Shown here: positions 35,929 to 48,030 of the stretch, piece by piece | Layout of the letters: each line of letters starts with the position of its first letter | Numbering within the stretch: position 1 is the stretch's first letter | NCBI RefSeq assembly: GCF_030272615.1 | Contig: NC_081414.1 | Span: forward strand, 812,487,069-812,551,068 | Origin: Cryptomeria japonica | Lineage: Eukaryota; Streptophyta; Pinopsida; Cupressales; Cupressaceae | DNA length: 64,000 nucleotides | Reading direction: 5' to 3' | Translations under genes and position numbers: made by a program | The notes under the pieces: model-generated | What the model was told of the DNA's origin: nothing | Seen by the model: only the letters and a program-made list of their open reading frames with translations | The model's database searches: none

Positions 35929-37117
35929 TGATCATAAATAAGTCAGAGTATTAAATATTTTAATCTTTAATTAGTATTTGTCCTCATATAAATTTAATAA
36001 CCTTTCAATACTGGATTGTCTTTTCGACTTCCGATGAGGACATAAATGTAGGGGTTGTGTAGCTTCTTTGAAATCTTATAAATAAGCCCAATTCGAATCC
36101 AATTGCAGGGAGTTAGAGAGTTATCAAGTTACAGAGTTATAGGCATACAACTCTTAAGATGAGTTTGCAAAATTATGACATGCATCTCGTCTGTGGAGTT
36201 AGCTAATTTGTATCATCACTTATGAAGTCCAGAGACATATGCTCCTCCACAAGATTGCCTAACTTGTATGGGCTCGGGCATACAACTCTTTTTCACAGAG
36301 TTTGCCCAAATTAGATGGATTATGGGAATTAAACTCTCTTTCATAGAGTTTGCCCAAATTGGATAGATTTCAGGCATATAACTCTCTTTTAAAGAGTTTT
36401 CCCAAATTGGATGGATTTCAGGCATACAAATCTCTTTCACGGAATTTTCTCAAATTAGATAGATTCAAGGGCATACAACTCTCCTTCTAATAACCTTTCA
36501 ATACTGGATTGTCTTTTCGACTTCCGATGAGGACATAAATGTAGGGGTTGTGTAGCTTCTTTGAAATCTTATAAATAAGCCCAATTCGAATCCAATTGCA
36601 GGGAGTTAGAGAGTTATCAAGTTACAGAGTTACAAGCATACAACTCTTAAGATGAGTTTGCAAAACTATGACATGCATCTCGTCTGTGGAGTTAGCTAAT
36701 TTGTATCATCTCTCATGAAGTCCAGAGACATACGCTCCTTCACAAGATTGCCTAACTTGTACAGGCTCGGGCATACAACTCTTTTTCACAGAGTTTGCCC
36801 AAATTAGATGGATTATGGGAATTAAACTCTCTTTCATAGATTTTGCCCAAATTGGATAGATTTCAGGCATATAACTCTCTTTTAAAGAGTTTTCCCAAAT
36901 TGGATGGATTTCAGGCATACAAATCTCTTTCACGGAGTTTTCCCAAATTAGATAGATTCAAGGGCATAAAACTCTCCTTCATAGAGTTTCCCAAATATTT
37001 TATGGTTCTTACATATTTTCAATGAAATAAAATTTTAATATGATTTATTATGTGTTTACAATACCATCAATTTCGCTTTGGGTATTGTCCTCTGCATTGA
37101 CAAAATAATTTAGATCA
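35929..37117 (+). repeat. LTR 1 of the array, with internal 493 base duplication
   Basis: 1189 bases. The segment starting CCTTTCAATACTGGATTG at 36001 is repeated from 36494, a shift of 493 bases. Each copy contains a TATAAATA box (36077-36084 and about 36570) and a run of 48 base minisatellite units, so this LTR has two potential promoters. Confidence 0.88.
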
Positions 37118-38034
37118 GTGATATAAGAGCCTTTTTCAATCTTTTTCGATCCTCTTCGATCCTTTTAGTTGCATCTATAAGAAATGTTTTCCCCTGATGA
37201 AGGTTTATTTCCTTATCGAAGGTCAACACTAGACTCATCAACAACCACTCTCCAAAATGATAACGAGATTGCACGCCCCCTTGCCAGATGGTGTTCGACA
37301 ATCATACTTGATTTTTCTTAAGCCTGCACGAGTGAATACATGGATGATGGATCTACTAACTCTTTTCAACTGTTTCCTTTGACATTTCATCTTTTGTATG
37401 GGAATATTTTCGATGGAAGTGGCTACGAGGTTCGGGTGAAAGATGAATTAACAATTCAATGACAATTTTTTGATGGAAGTCCAAGCGCCAGAAAGGGAGT
37501 TGTGGGAAGAGCCGTATGGATGCAGTCTAGAATTCTCTCCTTCCTGCAACTCTTTCATCTTCCTCCTTCACTTCCCTTACCGCCTGCTCCAATTCCTCTT
37601 CCATATTTTGAGCATTTCAATTCCAGCGAATGACTTCCTTCAGGGATTAGCTACTTCTTCGGTGTCTCATAGTCTTTTTTACACTCTACAATAATTTCTT
37701 CTTCTGAGCATTTCAATTTCAATAATAGACTCCATTGGAGAATTGGTTCGTGCTTGACACTTGGTCTTCACCAACAGACTCTCTTTCAACGTCTTGCACA
37801 GATTTCTTTAAAACCAAAGGAAATCGAATGACTCCTTAATATCTGGCTTTCACAAACTCAAGGTGATTCCTAGTCATGATCGATTCGGTATTACTACCAT
37901 CAAATATTTCATAGCGGAATTTTGTAAGGTATCTACATACAGACTCTCATCTCGACATATACACACCTTCAAGTTGCATTGCAGAATTTTATTTGATCAA
38001 GCAATGGGGCCATTGCCTTTCAAGAAGGGAGTAA
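37118..38034 (+). other. Internal region 1 of the LTR array
   Basis: 917 bases. The primer binding site is TGATATAAGAGCC at 37119-37131 (family TGGTATCAGAGCC, initiator Met tRNA). The polypurine tract AAGAAGGGAGTAA is at 38022-38034. Frames such as 37470-37694 recur in all three copies but show no recognisable domain. The C to A change in the primer site is shared with internal region 2 only. Confidence 0.8.
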
Positions 38035-39223
38035 TGATCATAAATAAGTTAGAGTATTAAATATTTTAATCTTTAATTAATTTTTGTCCTCATATAAATG
38101 TAATAAACTTTCAATATTGGATTGTCTTTTTGACTTCCAATGAGGACATAAATGTAGTGGTTGTTCAACTTCTTTGAAAGCTTATAAATAAGCCCAATTC
38201 GAATCCAATTGCAGGGAGTTAGAGAGTTATCAAGTTACAGAGTTACAGGCATACAACTCTTAAGATGAGTTTGCAAAACTATGACATGCAACTCATCTGT
38301 GGAGTTAGCTAATTTTTATCAGCTCTCATGAAGTCCAGAGACATATGCTCCTTCACAAGATTGCCTAACTTGTACGGGCTCGGGCATACAACTCTTTTTC
38401 ATAGAGTTTGCCCAAATTAGATGGATTATGGGAATTAAACTCTCTTTCATAGAGTTTGCCCAAATTGGATAGATTTCAGGCATATAACTCTCTTTTAAAG
38501 AGTTTTCCCAAATTGGATGGATTTCAGGCATACAAATCTCTTTCATGGAGTTTTCTCAAATTTGATAGATTCAAGGGCATACAACTCTCCTTCTAATAAC
38601 CTTTCAATACTGGATTGTCTTTTCGACTTCCGATTAGGACATAAATGTAGGGGTTGTGTAGCTTCTTTGAAATCTTATAAATAAGCCCAATTCGAATCCA
38701 ATTGCAGGGAGTTAGAGAGTTATCAAGTTACAGAGTTACAGGCATACAACTCTTAAGATGAGTTTGCAAAACTATGACATGCATCTCATCTATGGAGTTA
38801 GCTAATTTGTATCATCTCTCATGAAGTCCAAAGACATACGCTCCTTCACAAGATTGCCTAACTTGTACAGGCTCAGGCATACAACTCTTTTTCACAGAGT
38901 TTGCCCAAATTAGATGCATTATGGGAATTAAACTCTCTTTCATAGAGTTTGCCCAAATTGGATAGATTTCAGGCATATAACTCTCTTTTAAAGATTTTTC
39001 CCAAATTGGATGGATTTCAGGCATACAAATCTCTTTCACGGAGTTTTCCCAAATTAGATAGATTCAAGGGCATACAACTCTCCTTCATAGAGTTTCCCAA
39101 ATATTTTATGGTTCTTACATATTGTCAATGAAATAAAATTTTAATATGATTTATTATGTGTTTACAATACCATCAATTTTGCTTTGGATATTGTCCTTTG
39201 CATTGACAAAATAATTTACATCA
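38035..39223 (+). repeat. LTR 2 of the array, with internal 493 base duplication
   Basis: 1189 bases, the same length and the same 493 base internal duplication as LTR 1 (repeat starts near 38107 and 38600; TATA boxes at 38183-38190 and 38676-38683). This identity of structure shows LTR 1 and LTR 2 are copies of one another. Confidence 0.88.
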
Positions 39224-40140
39224 GTGATATAAGAGCCTTTTTCGATCTTTTTCGATCCTCTTCGATCCTTTCAGTTGCATCTATAAGAAATTTTTTCCCC
39301 TGATGAAGGTTTATTTCCTTATCGAAGGTCAACGCTAGACTCATCAACAACCACTCTCCAGAATGATAACAAGATTGCACACCCCCTCGCCAGATGGTGT
39401 TCGACAATCATACTTGATTTTTCTTAAGCCTGCAAGAGTGAATACATGGATGATGGATCTATTAACTCTTTTCAACCGTTTCCTTTGACATTTCATCTTT
39501 TGTATGGGGATATTTTCAATGGAAGTGGCTACGAGGTTCGGGTGAAAGATGAATTAACAATTCAATGACAATTTTTTGATGGAAGTCCAAGCGCCAGAAA
39601 GGGAGTTGTGGGAAGAGCCGTATGGATGCAGTCTAGAATTCTCTCCTTCCTGCAACTCTTTCATCTTCCTCCATCACTTCCCTTACCGCCTGCTCCAATT
39701 CCTCTTCTATATTTTGAGCATTTCAATTCCAGCGAATGACTTCCTTCAGGGATCAGCTACTTCTTGGGTGTCTCACAGTCTTTTTTACACTCCGCAATAA
39801 TTTCTACTTCTAAGCATTTCAATTTCAACAAGAGACTCCATTGGAGAATTGGTTCGTTCTTGACACTTGGTCTTCACCAACAGACTCTCTTTCAACGTCC
39901 TGCACAGATTTCTTTAAAACCAAAGGAAATCGAATGACTCCTTAATATCTGGCTTTCACAAACTCGAGGTGATTCCTAGTCATGATCGATTGGGTATTAC
40001 TACCATCAAGTATTTCGCAGCGGAATTTTGTAAGGTATCTCCATAGAGACTCTCATCTCGACATACACACACCTTCAAGTTGCATTGCAGAATTTTATTT
40101 GATCAAGCAATGGGGCCATTGCCTTTCAAGAAGGGAGTAA
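39224..40140 (+). other. Internal region 2 of the LTR array
   Basis: 917 bases, nearly identical to internal region 1, with primer binding site TGATATAAGAGCC at 39225-39237 and polypurine tract at 40128-40140. No coding capacity recognised. Confidence 0.8.
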
Positions 40141-40836
40141 TGATCATAAATAAGTTAGAGTATTAAATATTTTAATCTTTAATTAATTTTTGTTCTCATA
40201 TAAATGTAATAACCTTTCAATATTGGATTGTCTTTTTGACTTCCAATGAGGACATAAATGTAGTGGTTGTTCAGCTTCTTTGAAAGCTTATAAATAAGCC
40301 CAATTCGAATCCAATTGCAGGGAGTTAGAGAGTTATCAAGTTACAGAGTTAGAGGCATACATCTCTTAAGATGAGTTTGCAAAACTATGACATGCATCTC
40401 GTCTATGGAGTTAGCTAATTTGTATCATCTCTCATGAACTCCAGAGACATACGCTCCTTCACAAGATTGCCTAACTTGTACGGGCTTGGGCATACAACTC
40501 TTTTTCACAGAGTTTGCCCAAATTAGATGGATTATGGGAATTCAACTCTCTTTCATAGAGTTTGCCCAAATTGGATAGATTTCAGGCATATAACTCTCTT
40601 TTAAAGAGTTTTCCCGAATTGGATGGATTTCAGGCATACAAATCTCTTTCACGGAGTTTTCCCAAATTGGATAGATTCAAGGGCATACAACTCTCCTTCA
40701 TAGAGTTTCCCAAATATTGTATGGTTCTTACATATTTTCAATGAAATAAAATTTTAATATGATTTATTATGTGTTTACAATACCATCAATTTTGCTTTGG
40801 GTATTGTCCTCTGCATTGACAAAATAATTTAGATCA
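40141..40836 (+). repeat. LTR 3 of the array, single-unit form
   Basis: 696 bases, exactly 493 shorter than LTRs 1 and 2 because it has one promoter and minisatellite unit. TATAAATA lies at 40289-40296. The minisatellite has about five 48 base units at 40490-40715. Confidence 0.88.
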
Positions 40837-41753
40837 GTGATATCAGAGCCTTTTTCAATCTTTTTTTATCCTCTTCGATTCTTTCAGTTGCATCTATAAG
40901 AAAGTTTTTCCCCTGATGAAGTTTTATTTCCTTATCGAAGGTCAACGCTAGACTCGTCAACAACCACTCTCCAAAATGATAACGAGATTGCACGCCTCCT
41001 CGCCAGATGGTGTTCGACAATCATACTTGATTCTGCTTAAGCCTGCACGAGTGAATACATGGATGATGGATCTACTAAATCTTTTCAACCGTTTCCTTTG
41101 ACATTTCATCTTTTGTATGGGAATATATTCAATGGAAGTGGCTACGAGGTTCGGGTGAAAGATGAATTAACAATTCAATGACAATTTTTTGATGGAAGTC
41201 CAAGCGCCAGAAAGGGAGTTGTGGGAAGAGCTGTATGGATGCAGTGTAGAATTCTCTCCTTCCTGCAATTATTTCATCTTCCTCCATCTCTTCCCTTACC
41301 ACCTGCTCCAATTCCTCTTCCATATTTTGAGCATTTCAATTCTAGCGAATGACTTCCTTCAGGGATCAGGTACTTCCTGGGTGTCTCACAGTCTTTTTTA
41401 CACTCCACAATAATTTCTTCTTCTGAGCATTTCAATTTCAACAACAGACTCCATTGGAGAATTGGTTCGTGCTTGACACTTGGTCTTCACCAATAGACTC
41501 TCTTTCAACGTCCTGCACAGATTTCTTTAAAACCAAAGGAAATCGAATGACTCCTTAATATCTGGCTTTCACAAACTCGAGGTGATTCCTAGTCATGATC
41601 GATTGGGTATTACTACCATCAAGTATTTCGTAGCGGAATTTTGTAAGGTATCTCCATAGAGACTCTCATCTCGACATACACATACCTTCAAGTTGCATGG
41701 CAAAATTTTATTTGATCAAGCAATGGGGCCATTGCCTTTCAAGAAGGGAGTAA
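40837..41753 (+). other. Internal region 3 of the LTR array
   Basis: 917 bases. It has the best primer binding site of the three, TGATATCAGAGCC at 40838-40850, and a polypurine tract at 41741-41753. No coding capacity recognised. Confidence 0.8.
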
Positions 41754-42449
41754 TGATCATAAATAAGTTAGAGTATTAAATATTTTAATCTTTAATTAAT
41801 TTTTGTCCTCATATAAATGTAATAACCTTTCAATATTGGATTGTCTTTTCGACTTCCAATGAGGACATAAATGTAGTGGTTGTTCAGCTTCTTTGAAAGC
41901 TTATAAATTAGTCCAATTCAAATCCAATTGCAAGGAGTTAGAGAGTTAGAGAGTTAGAGAGTTACAGCCATACAACTCTTAAGACGAGTTTGCAAAGCAA
42001 TGACATGCATCTGATTGGTGGAGTTAGCCAATTTGTATCAACTTTCATGAAGTCCATAGACATATGCTCCTTCACAAGATTGCCTAACTTGTATGGGCTC
42101 ATACATACAACCCTTTTTCACAAATTTTTCCCAAATTAGATGGATTCCAGGCATACAACTCCCTTTCACAAAGTTTGCCCAAATTGGATAGATTTTGGGC
42201 ATACAACTCTCTTTTACAGATTTTACCCAAATTGGATGGATTTCGGGCGTACAACTCTCTTTCACAGAGTTTTCCCAAATTGGATAGATTTAAGGGCATA
42301 CAACTCTCTTTCACAGAGTTTGCCAAAAATTGTATGGTTCTTACATATTTTCAATGAAATGAAATTTTTATATGATTTATTATGTGTTTACAATACCACC
42401 AATTCTGCTTTGGGTATTGTCCTCTGAATTGACAAAATAATTCAGATCA
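41754..42449 (+). repeat. LTR 4 of the array, single-unit form, most diverged
   Basis: 696 bases. It differs from LTRs 1-3 at many minisatellite positions (for example ACAACTCCCTTTCACAAAGT) and has TATAAATT at 41902-41909. A GAGAGTTA triplication lies near 41940-41963. It ends CAGATCA at 42449, followed by the F-box leader. Confidence 0.85.
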
Positions 42450-42846
42450 TTCACATAGGGCATCAAGTAGTTCTTCTCTTCTATTTCATAAGCATTTTTC
42501 TCCAATATGTAAATAGGGCCACCAATGATCAAAGTAAAACAAGATTACTCATCATTGGCACTGCAATCATCTTCTTTTTTTATTTTATTTTTAAGTATAA
42601 AATCCAAGTAGGGCCAGCGATGATAATATGTTGAGAGTGTATATCCCCATAGTGGAACCTGACACAGGCCTTCTTTTCGATCTTGTATCCCCATTGGAAT
42701 GGGAATCAGAGATGAATCTGAAAGAAGGAATTGCAACAAATGGAGAGCAGATAGAGATAGACAAGAACTATATTCATACATCAGAGGAGGAGATATTCAT
42801 GTTGGTATTGTCTAGTCTATCCACTCTCATTGCTAGGAAATATTAG
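42450..42846 (+). pseudogene. F-box pseudogene copy B, N-terminal remnant with leader
   Basis: 42478-42627 continues the F-box leader (CATAAGCATTTTTCTCCAA; TATAAAAT at 42596-42603). An ATG at 42628 opens MLRVYIPIVEPDTGLLFDLV and continues as MNLKEGIATNGEQIEIDK, aligning with copies C and D. The F-box itself is damaged: YIHTSEEEIFMLVLSSLSTL replaces the IWSKLPEELL start, and the frame stops at TAG 42844-42846 after LIARKY. The rest of the gene is missing; the duplicated intergenic repeat begins directly after it. Confidence 0.78.
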
Positions 42847-45800
42847 GAAATATTCATATGAATTTATGATGAGAACTATATTCATACATAGTGACCTTCC
42901 TTGTGAAACCATGAAATAAGATATTTCTACATAGCCACATCTATATGAAATATCCACACATAGAAAAGTAACAAGTCATTATGTAAATTTCTTCATTAAA
43001 GTTGTAAGAAGCTTTATATTGTTGTATCATCAAATAAATGTAAATGACATCAATTAAGAAAATGTCCTAGACTTTTAAGTTACATGTGGAGACATCAATT
43101 TATAGAGTGGTATCTATGTTTTAATGCCTTCTCAATGTAAGAATATGTTGATTACCTAAAATAAACTTAGGTGACTCTACATAAGTATGGTTAAAAATAT
43201 ATTATCATATGATAAGTACGTATATAAAATTTCCAATCTTACTTTGAATTACAAAATTTATTGTAAATGAAATTTATGTTTGGTGAAAATATTTTTTAAG
43301 GATATTAGATTTATCATTCATAGAACATAACTAAAAGCTATGATTTTTAAACATAATAGGTGAGATCTTGATTAGACTAGAATGCTAATAATATTCGGGA
43401 GAAATTGTCCATATTCATGTGTACAACTCCCTCAACCACCAACATTCCACACATGGATCTAACCACAACTAAATTCTTAGATGTTAGATCATGTAAAAAA
43501 AGATTTTAACTTTACAATCATTGGCTCTACAAATGTAATATGTAGTACATTTCTTGTTAAATTGCCCAAATATAAACCTAATATTCACATAGTCAAGTTC
43601 TCTTAGGATAAATTAACCATTCAAATGATGCATGGTCTACCATAGTTTTCACTAAGTCTTCTTGGCTTTAATGTATTTATTTACCAATTGATCATAAGCA
43701 TCATGGTGTAAAGAGAATTTTATTTATTGATTATGAAATTCCTCATTTGAAGTCACCATGGTCAATAAGATGGAATGATTATCACTAAATCATTTGAGTG
43801 ACATTAAATTTCTTCTCTATAGAAGTGCAGAAGTTAACTCACACCCCGTCATATTACATATGTAATTTGACACCTTTTCATCATTACTCAAAAACGTGTG
43901 AGCGTTTGGAATGATATCATAGATTGGTGTAAAGGACTATTAGAAATTATTTGATTGAACCATGTGGTAGCACTACACTTCATATATTCTCTCATCATAA
44001 TAATATGCTCAATAATCAAGTTCAAGGAAAATAAAAAACACTAGCATATACCAATGATAACATAAGAAATTCAACACACATCCACAAACAAATAAGATTA
44101 GCAGTGCACACTCCTCACAACCTAGTGGTAATTAATACATAGATATCCACATAACACACTATAGCTGATGATTATAAAAAAAATCCCATAGGTGTATAAC
44201 ATTTTTTACAATAAAAAATATAAATAATATTAGTAGTGTGTGGATTGTCCATTTCAATAAACTTAGAACCAAGATCACCACAAACCATCATCACAACATC
44301 CATGTCATATTAATATTAAATAGTTGGACATGGTCATTCATGACATCATACCTACACACTAGACAGTTGAGGGTACTATTGCAACCCTTCACACTAATAA
44401 AATCCAAATAGATATAAAAACAATTGAACAAAAATAATTAGAAGATAGGGGTTCTATCAATAGTGATATAATGGTACATGGCTTATGTCAATGAGAACAC
44501 ACAATTAAAATTATTGCATGGATAATATAAGCCATTATATCACATAATTTTCCAAAATATTGCATGTATCTAAATCATGAATGATCAATTAAAACATCCA
44601 TAGCCAAAATCATAATAATTTGATGTCATATTTGAATAAAGTTCATGGGATAATGCACAAAAAGATAATTAAAATAAATGTAGGGGCCCATATAAGAATA
44701 AGATCATGAAAAATCAAATACCTCTAAAGTTTTTGGTTTAGCATACCACATTACAACTAAATAAAATCATAATTACATATCGAAATATTAGGATAATAAA
44801 ATACTACTTGCGACAAAAGTTCATCAAGAGAAATGAAAAAACCACTAACACATGGTGATCCAACTCATCCTAAGATCTAATGGTTTCAAAACCTCATTAA
44901 ACCATGATTATGAATAAATCTTAAGGGTCCACCACCAAATGATACACAACTATAGAACCAGTAGTGTAGTATGATATAATTATAAGTTGACAATTAATCA
45001 AGACTGTGAAGTCCTTCCAAGTGTCATACTAATTTTACCATTAGATAGAAAACTCTTACATCTACAATAAAAAAATCAATGGGAACACCTTGGTGACATC
45101 ACATACATGAACAAATTGTACAACACAAAATAATACCACCCATTGAAATAATATATAGATATGGAGATATACCATATAGCACCTACATTGAGTTCTTAGG
45201 ATAACCAAATACTACTTGTGCCAAAAGTGCATTATGAGAAATGGAAAAACCACTAAAACATTATTGGTTTTTGTTAACCATGTTGTGATCCAACTTATCC
45301 TAAAATATCTTATGGTTTCAATAATGTATTAAATCATGCTTATGCACAAAACTCAAGGGGCTACCATGAAATGATATGAAGTTATAAAACTGGTAGTGTA
45401 GTAGGATATATTTATAAATTAGCAATTGATCTATAATATATATTCTTTCCAAGTTTCCAACTAATTTCACCACTACACATTAAACTCTTAGATCTATCCT
45501 AAAAACTAATGGGAACACCTTCATGGTATAACATACATGAATAAATGGTGTGACAAAAAATCAAACCACACATTAACATAATCTAGAGATTTGGGGATAT
45601 ACCACAAAACATCCATATTAAATTATAAGGATAATCAAATACTACTTGTACCAAAAGTGTATTAAAAGAAAATGAAAAATGACTAGCACATTTTTAGGTG
45701 TTGTTAGCCACTTGGTGATCCAACTCATCCTGAGATCTAATGGCTTCAAAGACTCATTAAATCTTTGATTATGCGTAAAAATTAAAGAGGCCATCACCAA

Positions 45801-46660
45801 TTGATATAGATTTATGGAACCAATAGTGAAATGGTATACAATTATAAACTGACAATTAGTCAAGGATGTGAAGTATTCTCAAGTGTCCCACTAATTTCAT
45901 CGTTGGACACCAAACTCTTAGATCTACAATTTAAAAAATCAATGAGAACACCTTGGTGACATCACATACATGAACAATGGTACAAAAAAAATCATATACC
46001 ATTCATTAACATGATATAGACAATTGGAGATACACCACATAATACCTAAGTAAATCATAACCTACTAGGTGAGTGAATAAGAGAAATGGACCCCTAGAGG
46101 ATCATGTGATCCATGATAAACAAAGGACGCCTTATCAAGGATACAAAGACTCTAACACCGTATTTGAGATGTATGAGCTACCTAATTAGAAATTACTCTA
46201 ATAGATCAAAGATGATATAATATAGTGACCCCACCATATGCAAAAAAAAACTAATCATATTTCCAATGGTGATATCTGCTTGGTATAGAATGAATTTATC
46301 TTCAACATGAGAAAATATTTATCTCTATCTTTAATTGTCCAAACACATAAATACATGTTCAAAATTCCACATACAATTTAAAAGACATGATAACAATATT
46401 CCCTCTAAAGCATTTAATATATATGAAACTCAAATAATCAAATGAACACATAGCTCACAATAAAAATATATATGAAACTCAAGACCACATGCAAGAACCT
46501 CAAAAGAAAAACCAAAACACAAACATAAATACAATATAACGCAGTAAATAAAACTTCTTATATGAATTATCAATTAAAAGGCAATAGAAAGCTTATAGAA
46601 ATTAAATAGGATACAACTTATAATGATACTCTCATTCCCTTGACATCTTTAGTAGATGAA
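42847..46660. repeat. Segmental duplication block 2
   Basis: From about 43640 on it matches 53395-56390. Its core holds three diverged tandem units of about 410-430 bases, each beginning AGGATAA.CAAATACTACTTG (near 44790, 45198 and 45628) and containing TGATCCAACTCATCCT-like and CTAATTTCACCA-like runs. Block 3 holds the same three units (near 54532, 54954 and 55352), so the triplication preceded duplication of the block. 42847-43640 is AT-rich with nothing recognised. No gene is seen. Confidence 0.8.
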
Positions 46661-47013
46661 TATATAAAGCATTTATGGTTCTATCATGTGAAAAGTGAAA
46701 TATAATATTATAAATATAAGCACTGTTTTGTAAGTAGAACATTGTTAATCACGACGATTAATTTATATTGCGCACACGCAGGATCGGAATGCCCGTCAAG
46801 CTGTGGACTACTGGATGGTACTTTGGCTCTTATAATTGCAAATATCGCTCCCTCTTTGCAAAACAAGATTACTCCTCGTTGGCACTGCAATCTTCTAAGT
46901 TTTCTAAGCATAAAAACCAGGCAGGGCCGGCCAAGATAATATGTTTGGAACGTGTATGGCAAAACTGGATTGAATCTCTTTCTCTTAGAGTCTCTGCGCC
47001 TATTTCATTCATC
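46661..47013 (+). promoter_or_regulatory. Upstream region of F-box copy C
   Basis: Matches the leaders of copies A, B and D (AAGCACTGTTTTGT, GCACACGCAGGATCGGAATGCC, TTATAATTGCAAATATCGC). At the TATA position it reads CATAAAAA (46909-46916). A frame in phase with the F-box stays open from 46768, so an upstream start is formally possible; the ATG at 47014 agrees with copies A and D. Confidence 0.65.
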
Positions 47014-47301
47014 ATGCTAACAGTGCAACCTTATGAGCCTGACAAAGGCATTCTTTTAGATCTTGTATCCGCATTGAAATCGGAATCAGAGATGAATCTG
47101 AAAGGAAGAAGTGCAATGAAAGGAGAGCAGATAGAGATGGATAACAAGATTTGGAGTGAGCTACCGGAGGAGCTATTACTGTTGGTTTTGTCTAGTCTGC
47201 CCACTCTCACTAGTAGGAATCTCAGGGTCGTCTGTAAACGATGGCAGGATTTCCTTTCGCCATCACCCATGTTTCGACAGAAATGCCATACCCATGATTG
47301 A
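47014..47301 (+). CDS. Truncated F-box protein, copy C, 95 codons
   Basis: An uninterrupted frame from ATG 47014 to TGA 47299-47301. It holds an intact F-box at about residues 43-80 (IWSELPEELLLLVLSSLPTL, then VVCKRWQDFL), the Skp1-binding module of SCF ubiquitin ligases. The normal substrate-binding half is gone: after SPSPMFR the frame runs into a Copia fragment at about 47283 and ends with QKCHTHD. It is the only F-box copy in the window without a stop inside the F-box part. It could encode an F-box-only peptide if transcribed, but the TATA box is altered (CATAAAAA) and no expression evidence exists here. More probably it is a pseudogene that has not yet lost this part. Confidence 0.55.
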   Translation: MLTVQPYEPDKGILLDLVSALKSESEMNLKGRSAMKGEQIEMDNKIWSELPEELLLLVLSSLPTLTSRNLRVVCKRWQDFLSPSPMFRQKCHTHD

Positions 47302-48030
47302 TCTTGGCTTGATGCTTTCAAACTTGCTCCAATCTCCTCCATCATTTCACTTTTCATGCGAGGTGGGAACATTCTGTTATTTGCCATTTCAACCTTTGCA
47401 ATCACCATGTTACTAGGAGAAATATCAAAAATAGTGCAAACATTATTCTCAAAAGCAACTCTAAAGTTGTCCCACATTTATGAGATTACGTTTCAAACCA
47501 GGTACAAAATAAAGATCAGAAAGAGTTTTATTACCAAGTTTTGTCATCACATTAATTGCACCTTTTCCCATGACTTCAACAATATTATCATTACCCAATT
47601 TGATTTCAAATTTGATTGAAGTATCCAAATTCTCAAACAAATCTTTATTTCCAGTCATATGATTACTACACCCACTATCTAGAAACCAAATATTTCTTGA
47701 ACTTTCTTGAGCTACATGGCATATAATAAACAATTACCCCCAATTTGAATGGAACAAAAGGATTGTTGTTAAAGTTGTTTTCCATAGATGGAAACTGCAG
47801 ATTGTGTGGAGACAAAGAAGAAGCTATCATTGTCATCGTAGAGAAAAGATGATGCTTAGAAAGAGATCTCGTTCGTTGCTTTAGAAAGAAAAGTCGTTGT
47901 AGATAGTGATTGGTGAGATTGTTGGTGCCACCAGTCAAAGAAAATAACTTGCCGCTGTTAAAAGTGAGATTGATGTCATCATAAAGGATATCTGGAAATT
48001 GATGTATATTATAGGAGGCCACAACCATGG
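47283..48030 (-). mobile_element. Copia fragment: protease and pre-integrase
   Basis: Minus strand. Protease at 47733-47461 with intact catalytic triplet (IWFLDSGCSNHMTG) and DLYFVPGLKRNLINVGQL, then after a frameshift FENNVCTIFDI and SQDQSWVWH of the GAG-pre-integrase motif, cut at about 47283 by the F-box junction. Integrase, reverse transcriptase and LTRs are absent. The upstream part to 48030 is open (117 codons at 48028-47675) but not recognisable as gag. This is a different Copia lineage from the element at 2.3-11.8 kb, which has WLLDNGCSHHM. Confidence 0.82.

Larger units (their letters stand above)
35929..42449 (+). mobile_element. Tandem array of a non-autonomous LTR retrotransposon (4 LTRs, 3 internal regions)
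   Basis: Structure: LTR 35929-37117 (1189), internal 37118-38034 (917), LTR 38035-39223 (1189), internal 39224-40140 (917), LTR 40141-40836 (696), internal 40837-41753 (917), LTR 41754-42449 (696). LTRs begin TGATCATAAAT and end AATTTAGATCA or a close variant, with TGATC/GATCA terminal inverted repeats. Each internal region starts with a primer binding site one base after the LTR and ends with the purine run AAGAAGGGAGTAA. Internal regions carry no gag or pol, so this is a TRIM- or LARD-like element needing enzymes in trans. It lies in the leader of F-box copy B. The 5 bases outside each end (TGAAA and TTCAC) differ, so no target-site duplication is left. Confidence 0.88.

Noticed and set aside
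36216-36933. Minus- and plus-strand frames with a 16-residue repeat (such as CMPEIHPIWENS)
   Set aside because: The 48 base minisatellite is a multiple of three and lacks stops, so frames on both strands are periodic. No start context or domain supports a protein.
40490-40715. Regular short repeats that could suggest a CRISPR array
   Set aside because: The units are contiguous, with no unique spacers, they lie inside LTRs, and the genome is a plant.
35924-42454. A target-site duplication around the LTR array
   Set aside because: The five bases on each side (TGAAA and TTCAC) do not match.
46708-46962. An 84 codon minus-strand frame in the F-box C leader
   Set aside because: It is antisense to the conserved leader and is not open in the other three copies.
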